NCBI RefSeq assembly: GCF_002127325.2
Contig: NC_035443.2
Coordinates: 147,760,415 to 147,824,414 of the forward strand
Source of the DNA: Helianthus annuus
Taxonomy: Eukaryota; Streptophyta; Magnoliopsida; Asterales; Asteraceae
Direction of reading: 5' to 3'
DNA length: 64,000 nt
This document shows positions 23,217-32,917 of this stretch, in pieces. The position numbers were made by a program, and so were the translations under genes. The notes below the pieces were generated by a model. That model had not been told where the DNA came from. It did not search any database and was given only the letters and a program-made list of their open reading frames with translations. Positions within the stretch are counted from its first letter, which is position 1. Every line of letters starts with the position of its first letter.

Positions 23217-24697
23217 TGGATCATCATGAGGCACCAAGAGTTAATGATCTATACGTGTTGGACATGAGCGTAGCTACTACAACCATGGGTCAGGCTCATT
23301 GTTTTGTGTCCAGAGAAACTGAGAAAGAATCAAGATTGTGGCACCGGAAAATGGGGCATATTCACCTAAGGAAGATGAATCATTTGGTGCATAATGATTT
23401 GGTCACAAGAGTTCATGTCAAAGGTTTTCATCTGGAAGGGGAGTGCATTAGTTGTGTCAAAGGCAAACAGAAGAGAAAGTCACACCCCACAAAGCAAGTC
23501 AATTCAGTTTCAAGACCTTTGGAAAGACTTCACATGGATTTGTTTGGTCCGGTGAATGTCAAGAGTATTACAGGAGATTACTACTGTTTGGTCGTGACTG
23601 ATGATTATTCCAGATTTTCGTGGGTTTCATTCTTGAAAACGAAAGACGAAACATTTGACAGTTTAATGGCGTTGTTTAAGAGGATTGAAAATCTGTACCA
23701 AAGGCTTATCGGTAGAATTAGAAGTGATAATGGTACTGAATTAAAAAACAGTAAGATAGAAGAATTTTGTGATGAAAGAGGTATACTGCATGAGTTTAGT
23801 GCTCCGTACACTCCGCAGCAGAATGGAGTAGCAGAACGCAAAAACCGGATGCTAATCGAGATGGCTAGAACTATGCTCGCAGATTCAAAGTTACCGATTA
23901 ATTTTTGGGCTGAAGCTGTTTCTGCCGCATGCTATACTCTCAACAGGGTTCTTACTGTTAAGAAGTTCAACAAGACGTGTTTTGAGCTTATCAATAACCG
24001 CAAACCGAATATGAAGTATCTAGAACCGTTGGGGTCACCCTGTACAGTTATAGAGCCTCATGGAAAGTTTGGTCCGAAGTGCATTGAGGGAATATTTGTT
24101 GGTTATGCCAATCCATTGCGACGTGTCTTCGTTCCAAGTGAGAAGCGGATTATTGAAGCTGCAAATGTTGAATGTCAAGGTTATACCATGCCGCCACAAA
24201 GTCCTGGAGATTCATGGAAATATCATTATGATAAACTGTGGGATTCGTTTGACATGAGAGAAGAATCAGAGGAAGATGAAGATTTCTTTGATGAGCTGGA
24301 TATTTTGCGAGAGTATGAGTCGCAGCTCAGGTTCCCAGCGGAGTATTCTAGAAGACCTCGGGAAACTTCAAATGATGATGAAGCAGGTCCTAGTAATGCC
24401 GGTGAACATAATGATGAAGTTGCTCTTGGTAATCAGTCGGAGGTGAATGATAATCAAGAAGCTGAAAACATGCCAGTTTTTTATCATGGTGATTCAGACA
24501 CTGAGGGGGAGCAGATCCAGTTATCAAGTCAAACAAACCAAGTTGGTGAACAAGATGCAGAACAGAATGTTACTAATCTGGAGGGAAATGTAGATGTTCC
24601 AAGCGAAGTGATGCCGAGAACTCTTTCTTATCATCCAGAGGAGTTGATCATAGGGCTTAACATGTTTTTATTCTACGGTAGCACCTTTACAAACTAA
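23216..24697 (+). CDS. Copia integrase (C)
   Basis: 493 codons. The pre-integrase zinc finger is H43, H48, C77 and C80 (LWHRKMGH ... CISC). The catalytic core has D108 (HMDLFGP), D171 (IRSDNGTEL) and E207 (NGVAERKN), with 35 residues between the last two. An acidic linker (EESEEDEDFFDELD, then repeated Asn/Asp/Glu) precedes the loss of frame at 24697, just upstream of RT. It is out of frame with both protease and RT. The core looks intact but sits in a broken polyprotein. Confidence 0.92.
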   Translation: MDHHEAPRVNDLYVLDMSVATTTMGQAHCFVSRETEKESRLWHRKMGHIHLRKMNHLVHNDLVTRVHVKGFHLEGECISCVKGKQKRKSHPTKQVNSVSRPLERLHMDLFGPVNVKSITGDYYCLVVTDDYSRFSWVSFLKTKDETFDSLMALFKRIENLYQRLIGRIRSDNGTELKNSKIEEFCDERGILHEFSAPYTPQQNGVAERKNRMLIEMARTMLADSKLPINFWAEAVSAACYTLNRVLTVKKFNKTCFELINNRKPNMKYLEPLGSPCTVIEPHGKFGPKCIEGIFVGYANPLRRVFVPSEKRIIEAANVECQGYTMPPQSPGDSWKYHYDKLWDSFDMREESEEDEDFFDELDILREYESQLRFPAEYSRRPRETSNDDEAGPSNAGEHNDEVALGNQSEVNDNQEAENMPVFYHGDSDTEGEQIQLSSQTNQVGEQDAEQNVTNLEGNVDVPSEVMPRTLSYHPEELIIGLNMFLFYGSTFTN

Positions 24698-24779
24698 ATT
24701 TTCATTAAGTTGTTTTGTCTCGCAGGTTGAACCGAGAACTTACAAAGAGGCGCTTACTGAAGACTCTTGGGTCATAGCA

Positions 24780-26348
24780 ATGCAAGAAGAGTTAAGTCAG
24801 TTTGAAAAGTTAGGAGTGTGGAAGTTAGTGGATTTGCCGGATGGTCAAAGGAAAATCAATACGAAATGGGTATTCAAGTGTAAGAGAGACGACAGAGGAG
24901 TGGTTGTAAGGAACAAAGCTCGACTCGTTGTTCAGGGCTTTAGTCAACAGGAGGGGATTGATTTTACAGAAGTCTATGCTCCTGTAGCACGACTAGAGGC
25001 AATCAGAATTTTCCTAGCATTTGCGTCTTGGAAGAACTTTAAAGTTTATCAGTTGGATGTTAAATCGGCGTTTCTTTATGGGAAGGTCAAAGGGGAGGTT
25101 TATGTTGGTCAGCCGCCGGGCTTTACTGACCCAATCCACAAGAACAAAGTTTATCTGCTGGACAATGCGTTATATGGTCTACATCAGGCACCGAGAGCCT
25201 GGTACGAGACTTTGTCTCAACACCTACTCGCTAACAGCTTTATCAGAGGGAAAGTGGATGCCACTCTCTTCACTAAAGAAGTCGATGGACATCTTCTGAT
25301 CGTTCAGATTTATGTAGACGATATAATTTTTGGGTCAACAAATGAGAAATTGTGCAAAGATTTCGAACAGGTGATGAAGAAAAAATTTGAGATGTCGGGG
25401 GAGATGAAGTTCTTTCTGGGTTTACAAGTTGAACAACTTCCTGAGGGAATTTTAATTCACCAGACGAAGTACGTGCATGATATTCTAGAGAAATTTGGAA
25501 TGTCAAGTTCTACTCCAGCTGCTACCCCACTTGCGACTAATCATGGGATTCACCCAGATCTCACCGGAGACAGGGCTGATGAAACGTTCTACCGTTCCAT
25601 GATAGGTTCTTTGATGTATCTAACTGCTTCACGTCCTGATATCATGTACCCAACGTGCCTCGCAGCAAGATATCAATCTAACCCGAGAGCTTCGCACATG
25701 ATCATTGTCAAGAGGATATTACGTTACTTGAAAGGAACACCCACATTGGGGTTGTGGTATCCTAGAAAAGGCGATTTTATGCTCGAAGGATATTCCGATT
25801 CGGATTTCGGATGCTGCAAAGTCAATACCAAATCAACAACTGCAGGATGCCAGTTTTTTGGTCCTAGATTGGTTACCTGGCAGTGTAAGAAACAAACGTC
25901 TGTGGCGCTATCTACATGTGAAGCGGAGTACGTTTCTGCTAGCAGTTGCTGCTCTCAGATCCTGTGGATACAGCAACAGATGCGCGACTACGGTTTGCAG
26001 TTTCTTAACACACCTCTGTTTGTTGATAATGAGGCCGCAATAAATATAACTAAAAATCCAGTACATCACGCTAAAACTAAACATATAGAAATTCGTCATC
26101 ACTTTATTCGCGATTGCTTCGAGAAAAAGTTGATACGAATTGAGAAAATCCACACTGACGAACAAAAAGCTGATTTGCATACCAAAGCTTTTGATAAAAA
26201 TCGGTTTCAATATTTGTTAAAACTTAATGGTATGAAATTGCTTTCGGTGTCGGATGGAATTGTGAGCGTTGGTGAGAGTACTGTTGCGGATGAAGACGAG
26301 AAACAATCTGCAATGGTTTGTCGATTTTTTACGTGTTTTGGTATTTAG
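24780..26348 (+). CDS. Copia reverse transcriptase and RNase H (C)
   Basis: 522 codons in a different frame from integrase. RT motifs: NTKWVFKCKRDDRG, NKARLVVQGFSQ, VYAPVARLEAIR, LDVKSAFLYG, and the active site YVDD at 178-181. RNase H follows from about residue 340 (GYSDSDFGCC; STCEAEYVSASS; ADLHTKAFDKNRF). Homology clearly starts upstream of the first ATG (the copia RT lead-in VEPRTYKEALTEDSW is encoded from about 24726), so the real frame was continuous and a small deletion or shift separates it from integrase. The stop at 26346-26348 overlaps a tttaggggga purine tract. Confidence 0.93.
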   Translation: MQEELSQFEKLGVWKLVDLPDGQRKINTKWVFKCKRDDRGVVVRNKARLVVQGFSQQEGIDFTEVYAPVARLEAIRIFLAFASWKNFKVYQLDVKSAFLYGKVKGEVYVGQPPGFTDPIHKNKVYLLDNALYGLHQAPRAWYETLSQHLLANSFIRGKVDATLFTKEVDGHLLIVQIYVDDIIFGSTNEKLCKDFEQVMKKKFEMSGEMKFFLGLQVEQLPEGILIHQTKYVHDILEKFGMSSSTPAATPLATNHGIHPDLTGDRADETFYRSMIGSLMYLTASRPDIMYPTCLAARYQSNPRASHMIIVKRILRYLKGTPTLGLWYPRKGDFMLEGYSDSDFGCCKVNTKSTTAGCQFFGPRLVTWQCKKQTSVALSTCEAEYVSASSCCSQILWIQQQMRDYGLQFLNTPLFVDNEAAINITKNPVHHAKTKHIEIRHHFIRDCFEKKLIRIEKIHTDEQKADLHTKAFDKNRFQYLLKLNGMKLLSVSDGIVSVGESTVADEDEKQSAMVCRFFTCFGI

Positions 26349-27957
26349 GGGGAGTAGATAGTTGTATATAGTCTATTTTCAGAAAATACAAAAACAGTAA
26401 AAATTGCAAAAATACAAAAACATGATAAAATTGAAAAAGAGCTTGTGTATATAGGGAAAATGATAGTACATCGGCTAGACAATTACAGTATGCTAAAGAT
26501 TTGTAAAGACTAAATGAGTTAAACAGTCTCACTAATGATGTGTCGATAGGTTTTCGCACATTTAGTAGATTTATTCGGGATATAAACCTAAAATTTCAAA
26601 CTTGTGAAATTCGTGGGGAACACTACTTGGATATATAGGTAACCCCTGAAATCTCGTTTGAAAGGTCTCGTATTCTAATATACTAGGTTTTTATACTCAA
26701 TGACGTCTGGGGTATTATTCCGGGACTTCTGCTGAACGGAAGTTCTGACCTAGTCCTTGGCTAATACTTTCACCTAATGCTTGAAACACAGCATAAACCC
26801 TCAGCATGCAGATGAAACAATAAAATTGATAGTCGCTGCTGTTGTAGCTAAAAGATTCTCTAAAGGGGACATACTGAAAAGTCGAAGCTGATATCTCTCT
26901 GCGTATACGGAAGTATCGACCTGAGATCCCTCGGCCCTCGCATACCTAATTTATGTACAGATATCATTATAGTATACTTACATGTTAGACTGAATATTGG
27001 GATTCTGGATACGGGAGTATATTCAAGAGGTGGGACACATGAATTGAGCTAAGTTCATAAAACATCTAAATCGTATCCTGAATAGATTGAAATCTGTGTG
27101 AGAATTTAAGATGGATCAGTATATCGACAATCGAGGTGAATTGTTTAAGTCTGAGCATGTAATTAAGCTTAATGGTACTAGTAATTTGTCTGAAAAGCTG
27201 ATATGATTCCCTGACACGCTCGCCAAAAATAAGTTTGTGTATAGTTCAATTTCTTTATTTTCTGCAATTTAAGTTTTCTGTTATTTCATTTCTTAGTTTA
27301 GAACACATTAAAAAATCCAAAAAGATTTTTCAATTCTGCTTTAGTTTAGACAAACCAGAGTAGAGAGTTGATTGTTGGATTCTCAGAGATTGAAGCAGAT
27401 GCAGGAGATTCTGAGCTGAAGAATGAGGAGAGCTTACTTTGTTGGAGTTTGGAAGATGTTTTCAATGTTAAAACAAGTTCATTAAATTGATACTTGTTAT
27501 TTTCAGAAATTGCGTGAAAAATGTTTTTCAAAATCAGTTTGATTCGTCAAATGATCAACCAAGGTCATTAAATTGAACTTGGTAGATTAATCGAGTATCA
27601 GGGTCATTAATTTGGACCTGAGTACTTGAGTGGATTTCTAAAGCTGGTTGAGTTTGTGATTTATTTTGAAAAGATAGATTGTAATGTTATTGGTTGAGTA
27701 ACAGGTTTGGACTTCATTATTCCCAATGGAAGCTAACTGCCAAAGCGTGAACCAGATTTCTCAGATCCCAGCATACTAAGAGGGGGAGTCTGTGAAAGGG
27801 GGAGTCTGGATCAACAGCTAAAGGAGAGTCTGAAGATGGAGTCAGGATGTGATTTTGAAACCTGTGAAGATTGAATGATGTGAAGACAGAGAGTTAGAGA
27901 AAAGACCAAGACTGAAGACTCAGAAGCTGGAGACTGCTGAAGACTACGTCAACATCC
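26349..27957 (+). other. 3' noncoding region of C
   Basis: 1.6 kb without a convincing ORF between pol and the polypurine tract. SIRE elements often have an extra env-like frame here; I see none. Parts match the reverse complement of 53050-53650 in element H (for example the block with cgtatacggaagtatcgacc at about 26900), which supports common ancestry. Purine runs agggggag occur at about 26347, 27780 and 27798 as well as at the LTR border. Confidence 0.75.
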
Positions 27958-27968
27958 AAGGGGGAGTC
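27958..27968 (+). other. Polypurine tract of C
   Basis: aagggggagtc directly precedes the LTR start TGTTGATGC at 27969. Confidence 0.88.
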
Positions 27969-28403
27969 TGTTGATGCATGAAATGTCTGTTGACTTCGTC
28001 TGCATTAAGTCTTAGGTCAATATAGGATCTAGAAAGTCAAAATTAGGTTATATGTTGATAGTTTCCCTTGTATGTACATTCATAGAAGGTTCCGCTTATG
28101 TGTCATGAGGTTTCGCTTATAAGTCATCATGAAGGTTTCGCTTATTAGTCATGGTTATACAAGCGAAAGCTCAGGTGCTATATATAGTCACCATAAGCGA
28201 AACCATGTTAGTTGTTGTTGAACATTGAAGCGGAACTGTTGAGAGCTTTAGGTGTGAAACTCTGTCAAATTTACTTCAGAAAGCAACAAAAGAGAAGGAA
28301 TTGAATAGGAAAGCTGTTGTCACTTCATTTACGTTGATTCCGCCTTCGTACGTGAAGATGAACGTTCTCTACTGACTATTCAGGGTCGGAACACGGTCCA
28401 ACA
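27969..28403 (+). repeat. 3' LTR of C
   Basis: 435 bp, TGTTGATGC...GGTCCAACA. TATA box tatatata at 28179-28186 with TTTCGCTT words before and inverted words after, as in the left LTR. Confidence 0.92.
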
Positions 28404-29149
28404 GGTTTGTTAATGTCCAATTTTTAGCAGTCTGTGAAAATTTGGTCCGATTTTAACCGTGAAATCTTCCTGAACAAATAAAAGAAGGTGTAGAATACAG
28501 AGAATGAAGCTGTAATGGCAAGAACTCCTCGTCCTGAGCTCTGATACCGCTTGTAGGATCGCGTGCTGACCCGAACGAGCCAATCGGAGGTGTTCTAATC
28601 CGTTTTAGGTGCGGAATAACAAGAAACAGACACGAAAAACAGCTTGTTCTACTAAATCTTGCCTTGTATATTGATTTCACAATGATTACAGATCAAACGA
28701 CACTTCGGCAGCAGTTCGGTATCGGAAACAAGACTTCTACATATGATTTCGATTATCAGCTATTTATAGGGAAGGGGGTTTCGCTCCAAATGTCATAAGA
28801 CCATTTGGAGCGAAATCAGCTACATGCTGATTTCCCACAAAATCACTAAACTCTGATTTCCCGCGAAATGACCAAACTTCTGATTTCCCACGAAATGACC
28901 AACTTCTGATTTCCCACGAAATGACCAATCTTCTGATTTCCCACGAAATGACCAATCTTCTGATTTCCCACGAAATGACATGTCCATTTCGTGTGAAATC
29001 AACTTTCGTGTGAAATCAGCTTTTGTGTGAAATCAGCTTTCGTGTGAAATCATTATTACAACTCTATATACCCGTACAATGTGCCCTAATCTAACATTCT
29101 AAGACTCAGACTCGATACAAGACGAAGTCGACAGATGTATGCACCAACA
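28404..29149 (-). mobile_element. Element D, right part: leader end, PBS and 5' LTR
   Basis: 28404-28537 resumes D's leader after C (first 112 bp duplicated with 3990-4101). The PBS complement is at 28538-28549 (gctctgataccg, last base variant). The 5' LTR is 28552-29149, which on the sense strand runs TGTTGGTGCATACATC ... CGATCCTACA. Sense TATA box at the complement of 28761-28768. Confidence 0.85.
28552..29149 (-). repeat. 5' LTR of D with word arrays
   Basis: 598 bp. Upstream of the TATA box on the sense strand lie two gagcgaaatc-type words (about 28780-28815), five to six repeats of ctgatttcccacgaaatgac (28830-28980) and four tttcgtgtgaaatcagc units (28985-29055). Confidence 0.87.
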
Positions 29150-30093
29150 CTTAGCCTTTCCTAAGGCTAGCGACACACACGATTTTCGAAAACACTCGCA
29201 TAACACAACAGAGTGATTTGGTCAAGATTAGGTGTGAAAACGGAGAACTCTCGATAAAATCGCTCGTTCTACGCGTATTTTTACTATAAACACGAGAATT
29301 TTCGTTGAGTCACGAGTGAAATCCATATCTCGACGAAATTCTCCCTATCTACCTCTCGTGGTTTACCACATAAACAGGAACGAAGTTGTTAAGTTAGGGG
29401 TGAAACCGCATCTTAATGACTTGTTATGCTCTCTATTTTGGTTTTACAAAACCCTCACCAAAGTCTCGATGGATTCCAATGACCTGAGTCGCGTAATAAC
29501 AGAAAGGGATGAGTGTCGTTCACTGTATGTCGGTGAGAGAACACAGTCTACTAGGCCAAAGCATGTACTCAAAGTCCTTGTGAATAGTCGAGTCTCTTTG
29601 GGTAGCTGATGTCTAACACCCAGGACAATCTATTTTCAGCGGCTGCGGGACAATCCCGCTGACTCTGTGAATTATCAATTTTATGTGTTTTATGTTGTTT
29701 TATGTGTTTATATGTTTCGTTTTTTGGAAGCCTTACGCTTTTTGCTTTACTAAACGTGCACAACTCGGAATGCACTATTATCTCAACACGCTAACAAATC
29801 GCAGCCAATCTTTAAACCCTCGCATGCTATGATACTCGCTTATGTTATTCGCTATCGCTACTCGCACTCGCAACTCTCGAACGTGCTTCACGAACTTGAA
29901 AGATAGGTGAATACGTGCAAAATATGTAAGTGAATACGTGCAAAATATAGTTGAATATGTGCTTACGTGGATTACGTGCTTATATGCTTATGTGCTTATG
30001 TGTTTATGTGGATTATGTGCCTTTGTGATAGACGTGTTCCTATGCTTTACACAAAGCAGTTTTTGGTGATTCGCAAAACTATACTCGACATGA
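29150..30093 (+). other. Probable LTR/leader remnant of gypsy element E
   Basis: No ORF of note, no PBS that I can see. Short word repeats occur (gaatacgtgcaaaatat, then several ttatgtgctta-like units at about 29900-30010). Its place between D's LTR end and the gag of E suggests it is E's 5' region, partly removed. D's insertion site would be here, but D's other end is not in the window, so I cannot confirm a target duplication (expected cttag). Confidence 0.5.
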
Positions 30094-31490
30094 TTGAAAC
30101 TCAAACTATGTGACGATGTCTGCTGCAGACAATGTCGTCATCTGGGTTCCCACACTTCCTGCACTACTCGCTGCAACAACGCTGACAAACATATTGCCTC
30201 TCTAGTCGCCAAGGAAATGGCTAAGGTCATTCCACAAATCGTCAGCGAGATCAACGAGGTGAAGAGCAGCTCCTCTGTTGATTCAAAGAGTGACTCACCA
30301 AGGGCTTCTTTTAGCTTCAAGCAATTCAAGGCCTGTGGCCCTAAAGACTTAACTGGTGAATACGGGCCCAGCGCCATGTTTCAGTGGTTTGACTCGATTA
30401 AAGTCACTCTTTGTCAAAGCAGATGCCCAGACAACCTCCGCACTGTTAACGCAACTGGGGTCTTTCAGTCCAGGGCTCTGGACTAGTGGACGGCCGAATG
30501 AAACAGGAGAGGTAACGACGCAGCCTATGGACTTTCTTGGGAGGAATTGAAGAAAATCATGATGAAAGAATTATGTCCCCCACATGAGCTCCAGAAGCTG
30601 GAGAACGAGTTTTGGAATATCAAGCAAGAAGGTGGCGACAATGTTGGTCTTACTGCTCGCTTTAAGAAGCTCAACATCATCTGTCCTGGACAAGTCTCGA
30701 CTCCCGACATCACAATCAAGAAATACATTCGCGCTCTACCTGATTGTGTTGCCGATTTTGTTCAAGCAGCCAAGACTACTACCATTGAAGAGACTTATCA
30801 ACTCGCCGCTGAAATAAATGATAAGCGAGTTTTGGCTGGTTACTTCAAGAACACCACCAAAAGTCTCCATCAAGTCACCGCTATCCCCGCTTCTGAAACC
30901 GCCGCATCTCAAGGATCGAAATCTTCACACCGCAAGCGCAAGAGCAACAACAACAACAACAAGAACCGTGTTGTCACCGCCGCTCCTCTCAATGCTGTCC
31001 CTGCTTAACCTCTGAACTAGAACCGCCAAGTAGTAGCACCAGTGACCAACGCACCACCTACTAAGCGTGTGTATACTGGTCCTCACCCTCTGTGCCCTAC
31101 TTGTACTTACCATCACCCAGTTGGGATCGCTTGTCGTTTCTATGTCCACTGCAATCTCTACAGACACTTTATAGCTAACTGTCGCATGGGTCCTCGACAA
31201 CAAGCTCAAGTTCAAGCCCCTCCTGCACTGCCAGCTCCACTTCCCACTCCTTAGGTTAACCAAGCAGCTCCTGCTCCCGCTACTCATGCACGAGCCTGCT
31301 TCGCACGTGGTGATCCTAACCACTTCGCAAACGTCTGCCCGAATCGAGTGGTGAAGCAAGAACTACAGCAGCAACCAGCGCAGCAACAACATCAGCAGCA
31401 GCAGCCTCAACCAGCACAGCAACAACATCAGTTCTCCGTGATTGTACTCTTTAGCCCAACAATCAAGTTTTCCCGATCGATCTTATCCCG
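30094..31490 (+). pseudogene. Gypsy gag (E), degenerate
   Basis: One frame with stops at 30484-30486, 31006-31008 and 31252-31254. Blocks: 30094-30486 (EMAKVIPQIVSEINEV, then FKQFKACGPKDLTGEYGPSA), 30547-31008 (CPPHELQKLENEFWNIKQEG, then Asn/Lys-rich), 31042-31254 (Cys-rich CPTCTYHHPVGIAC). A second, degenerate knuckle-like stretch CFARGDPNHFANVC is near 31295, followed by a Gln-rich linker (31355-31430). The pattern is a chromovirus gag. Each stop and the loss of the following protease core mark it as dead. Confidence 0.82.
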
Positions 31491-32917
31491 ATGCAGCTTG
31501 GTAGCTTCGATATCATAGTAGGCATGGATTTTCTTCGTGAAAATCGTGCTGAAGTTGTTTGTTTCAATAAAATGATTTGTTTCTCTCTTGCTAATGGCAA
31601 CCAACTTTGTGTCTATGGCGAAGTGTCATCGAAGGATCTAAAACTCATGTCATGCATTCAAACAAGCAAGTATCTCCAAAAGGAATACAAAGCTTTCTTG
31701 GCACACATCGTAGTAGCGTAGGAAAATGAAAAGAAGCCGATGGAAAAGGTACCTGTGGTTCGTGATTTTCCTACTGTCTTTCCTGACGATTTACCTGGTC
31801 TACCCATGAGTCGTGATATTGATTTTCGTATCGACCTCATTCCTAGAGCTAACCCTGTTGCTAAAGCCCCTTATAGCCTTGCTCCATCTGAAATGCGTGA
31901 ACTTTCGAGTCAACTCCAGGAATTGCTTGATAAAGGCTTCATACACCCTAGCACATCTCCTTGGGGGGCGCCTGTTCTTTTCGTCAAAAAGAAGGATGGA
32001 TCGTTCCAAATGTGCATCGATTATAGGGAGCTCAATAAGCTTACTGTCAAGAATCGCTATCCCTTACCCCGAATAGACGATTTGTTTGATCGATTGCAAG
32101 GCGCTACGTGTTTCTCGAAAATCGATTTGCGCTCTGGTTATCATCAGTTGCGAATTCAGGAGAAAGATATACCTAAAACCGCTTTACGTACCCGATACGG
32201 CCATTATGAATTCGTCGTTATGCCCTTTAGACTTACCAACGCACCCGCGGTTTTCATGGATTTGATGAACTGCGTGTGTAGACCCTTTCTCAACCGCTTC
32301 GTTATCATGTTTATCGATGATATCCTTATCTATTCGAAATCGAAAGCCGAACACGCGCAACATCTCTGTTTGGTTCTCGAGCTTTTCCAAGGGAATCGCC
32401 TCTACGCCATGTTCTCCAAGTGTGAATTTTGGCTTGAGAAGGTTCAATTCCTCGGTCACATCATCAATAGTCAAGGTATTCACGTCGATCCCGTGAAGAT
32501 TGAAGTAGTTAAGAGTTGGATTACACCGAAAACCCCGTCCGAAGTTCGTTCTTTCCTTGGACAAGCGGGTTATTACCGTCTATTTATCGCTGATTTCTAT
32601 AAAATCGTCGTCCTACTTACCTCTGTAACGCATAAAGATAAGCCTTTTGTTTAGGGAACTGAACAAGAGGAAGCCGTTTAAACTCTCAAGCGTATGCTCT
32701 GCAATGCTCCTATACTCGCGCTACCCAATGGAAACGACGACTTTGTAGTATATTGAGATGCCTCTAACCTTGGTCTTGGTTGTGTCCTTATGCAATAGGA
32801 CAAGGTTATCGCGTACACCTCTCGACAGCTCAAGATCCACGAGAAGAACTACACAACCCACGACCTCAAACTAGGTGCAGTTGTTTTTGCGTTAAAGATT
32901 TGGTGACACTACCTTTA
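31491..32917 (+). pseudogene. Gypsy pol (E): protease tail, RT and RNase H start
   Basis: The frame differs from gag. 31491-31721 begins at QLGSFDIIVGMDFL, the C-terminal part of the protease; the DSG catalytic core upstream is missing. After a stop (31719-31721), 31740-32654 gives 304 codons of RT with [28 protein letters not shown] and FIDDILIYS (191-194). Further stops interrupt the RNase H start (DDFVVY then stop at about 32755). The gene ends at 32917, where the LTR of K begins, so the remainder of E lies beyond K, G and L, outside the window. Confidence 0.88.

Larger units (their letters stand above)
4098..28403 (+). mobile_element. Element C: SIRE/Maximus-type Ty1/copia retrotransposon, interrupted by B
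   Basis: Order on the plus strand: 5' LTR (4098-4506, start missing), PBS (4509-4520), leader (4521-5018, resuming 18955-19062 after B), long gag, protease, integrase, reverse transcriptase-RNase H, ~1.6 kb of 3' noncoding sequence, polypurine tract (27958-27968) and 3' LTR (27969-28403). The PR-INT-RT order defines Ty1/copia. The very long gag with a coiled-coil-like tail and the long 3' region fit SIRE/Maximus. All reading frames are broken. It is inserted in the leader of element D, which is of a related family (LTR starts TGTTGATGC in C and TGTTGGTGC in D on their sense strands). Confidence 0.88.

Noticed and set aside
24697..24726. Possible intron between C integrase and RT blocks (a cag/gtt-like acceptor near 24725)
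   Set aside because: No consistent donor and other frameshifts are present; a small deletion or shift in a dead copy is simpler.
26349..27957. Possible env-like gene downstream of C pol, as in some SIRE elements
   Set aside because: No ORF over about 75 codons and no membrane segment; homology with H is to noncoding sequence.
29150..30093. Possible host gene fragment (97-aa ORF at 29316-29609)
   Set aside because: No domain or splice structure; position next to E gag and repeated words fit a retrotransposon leader better.
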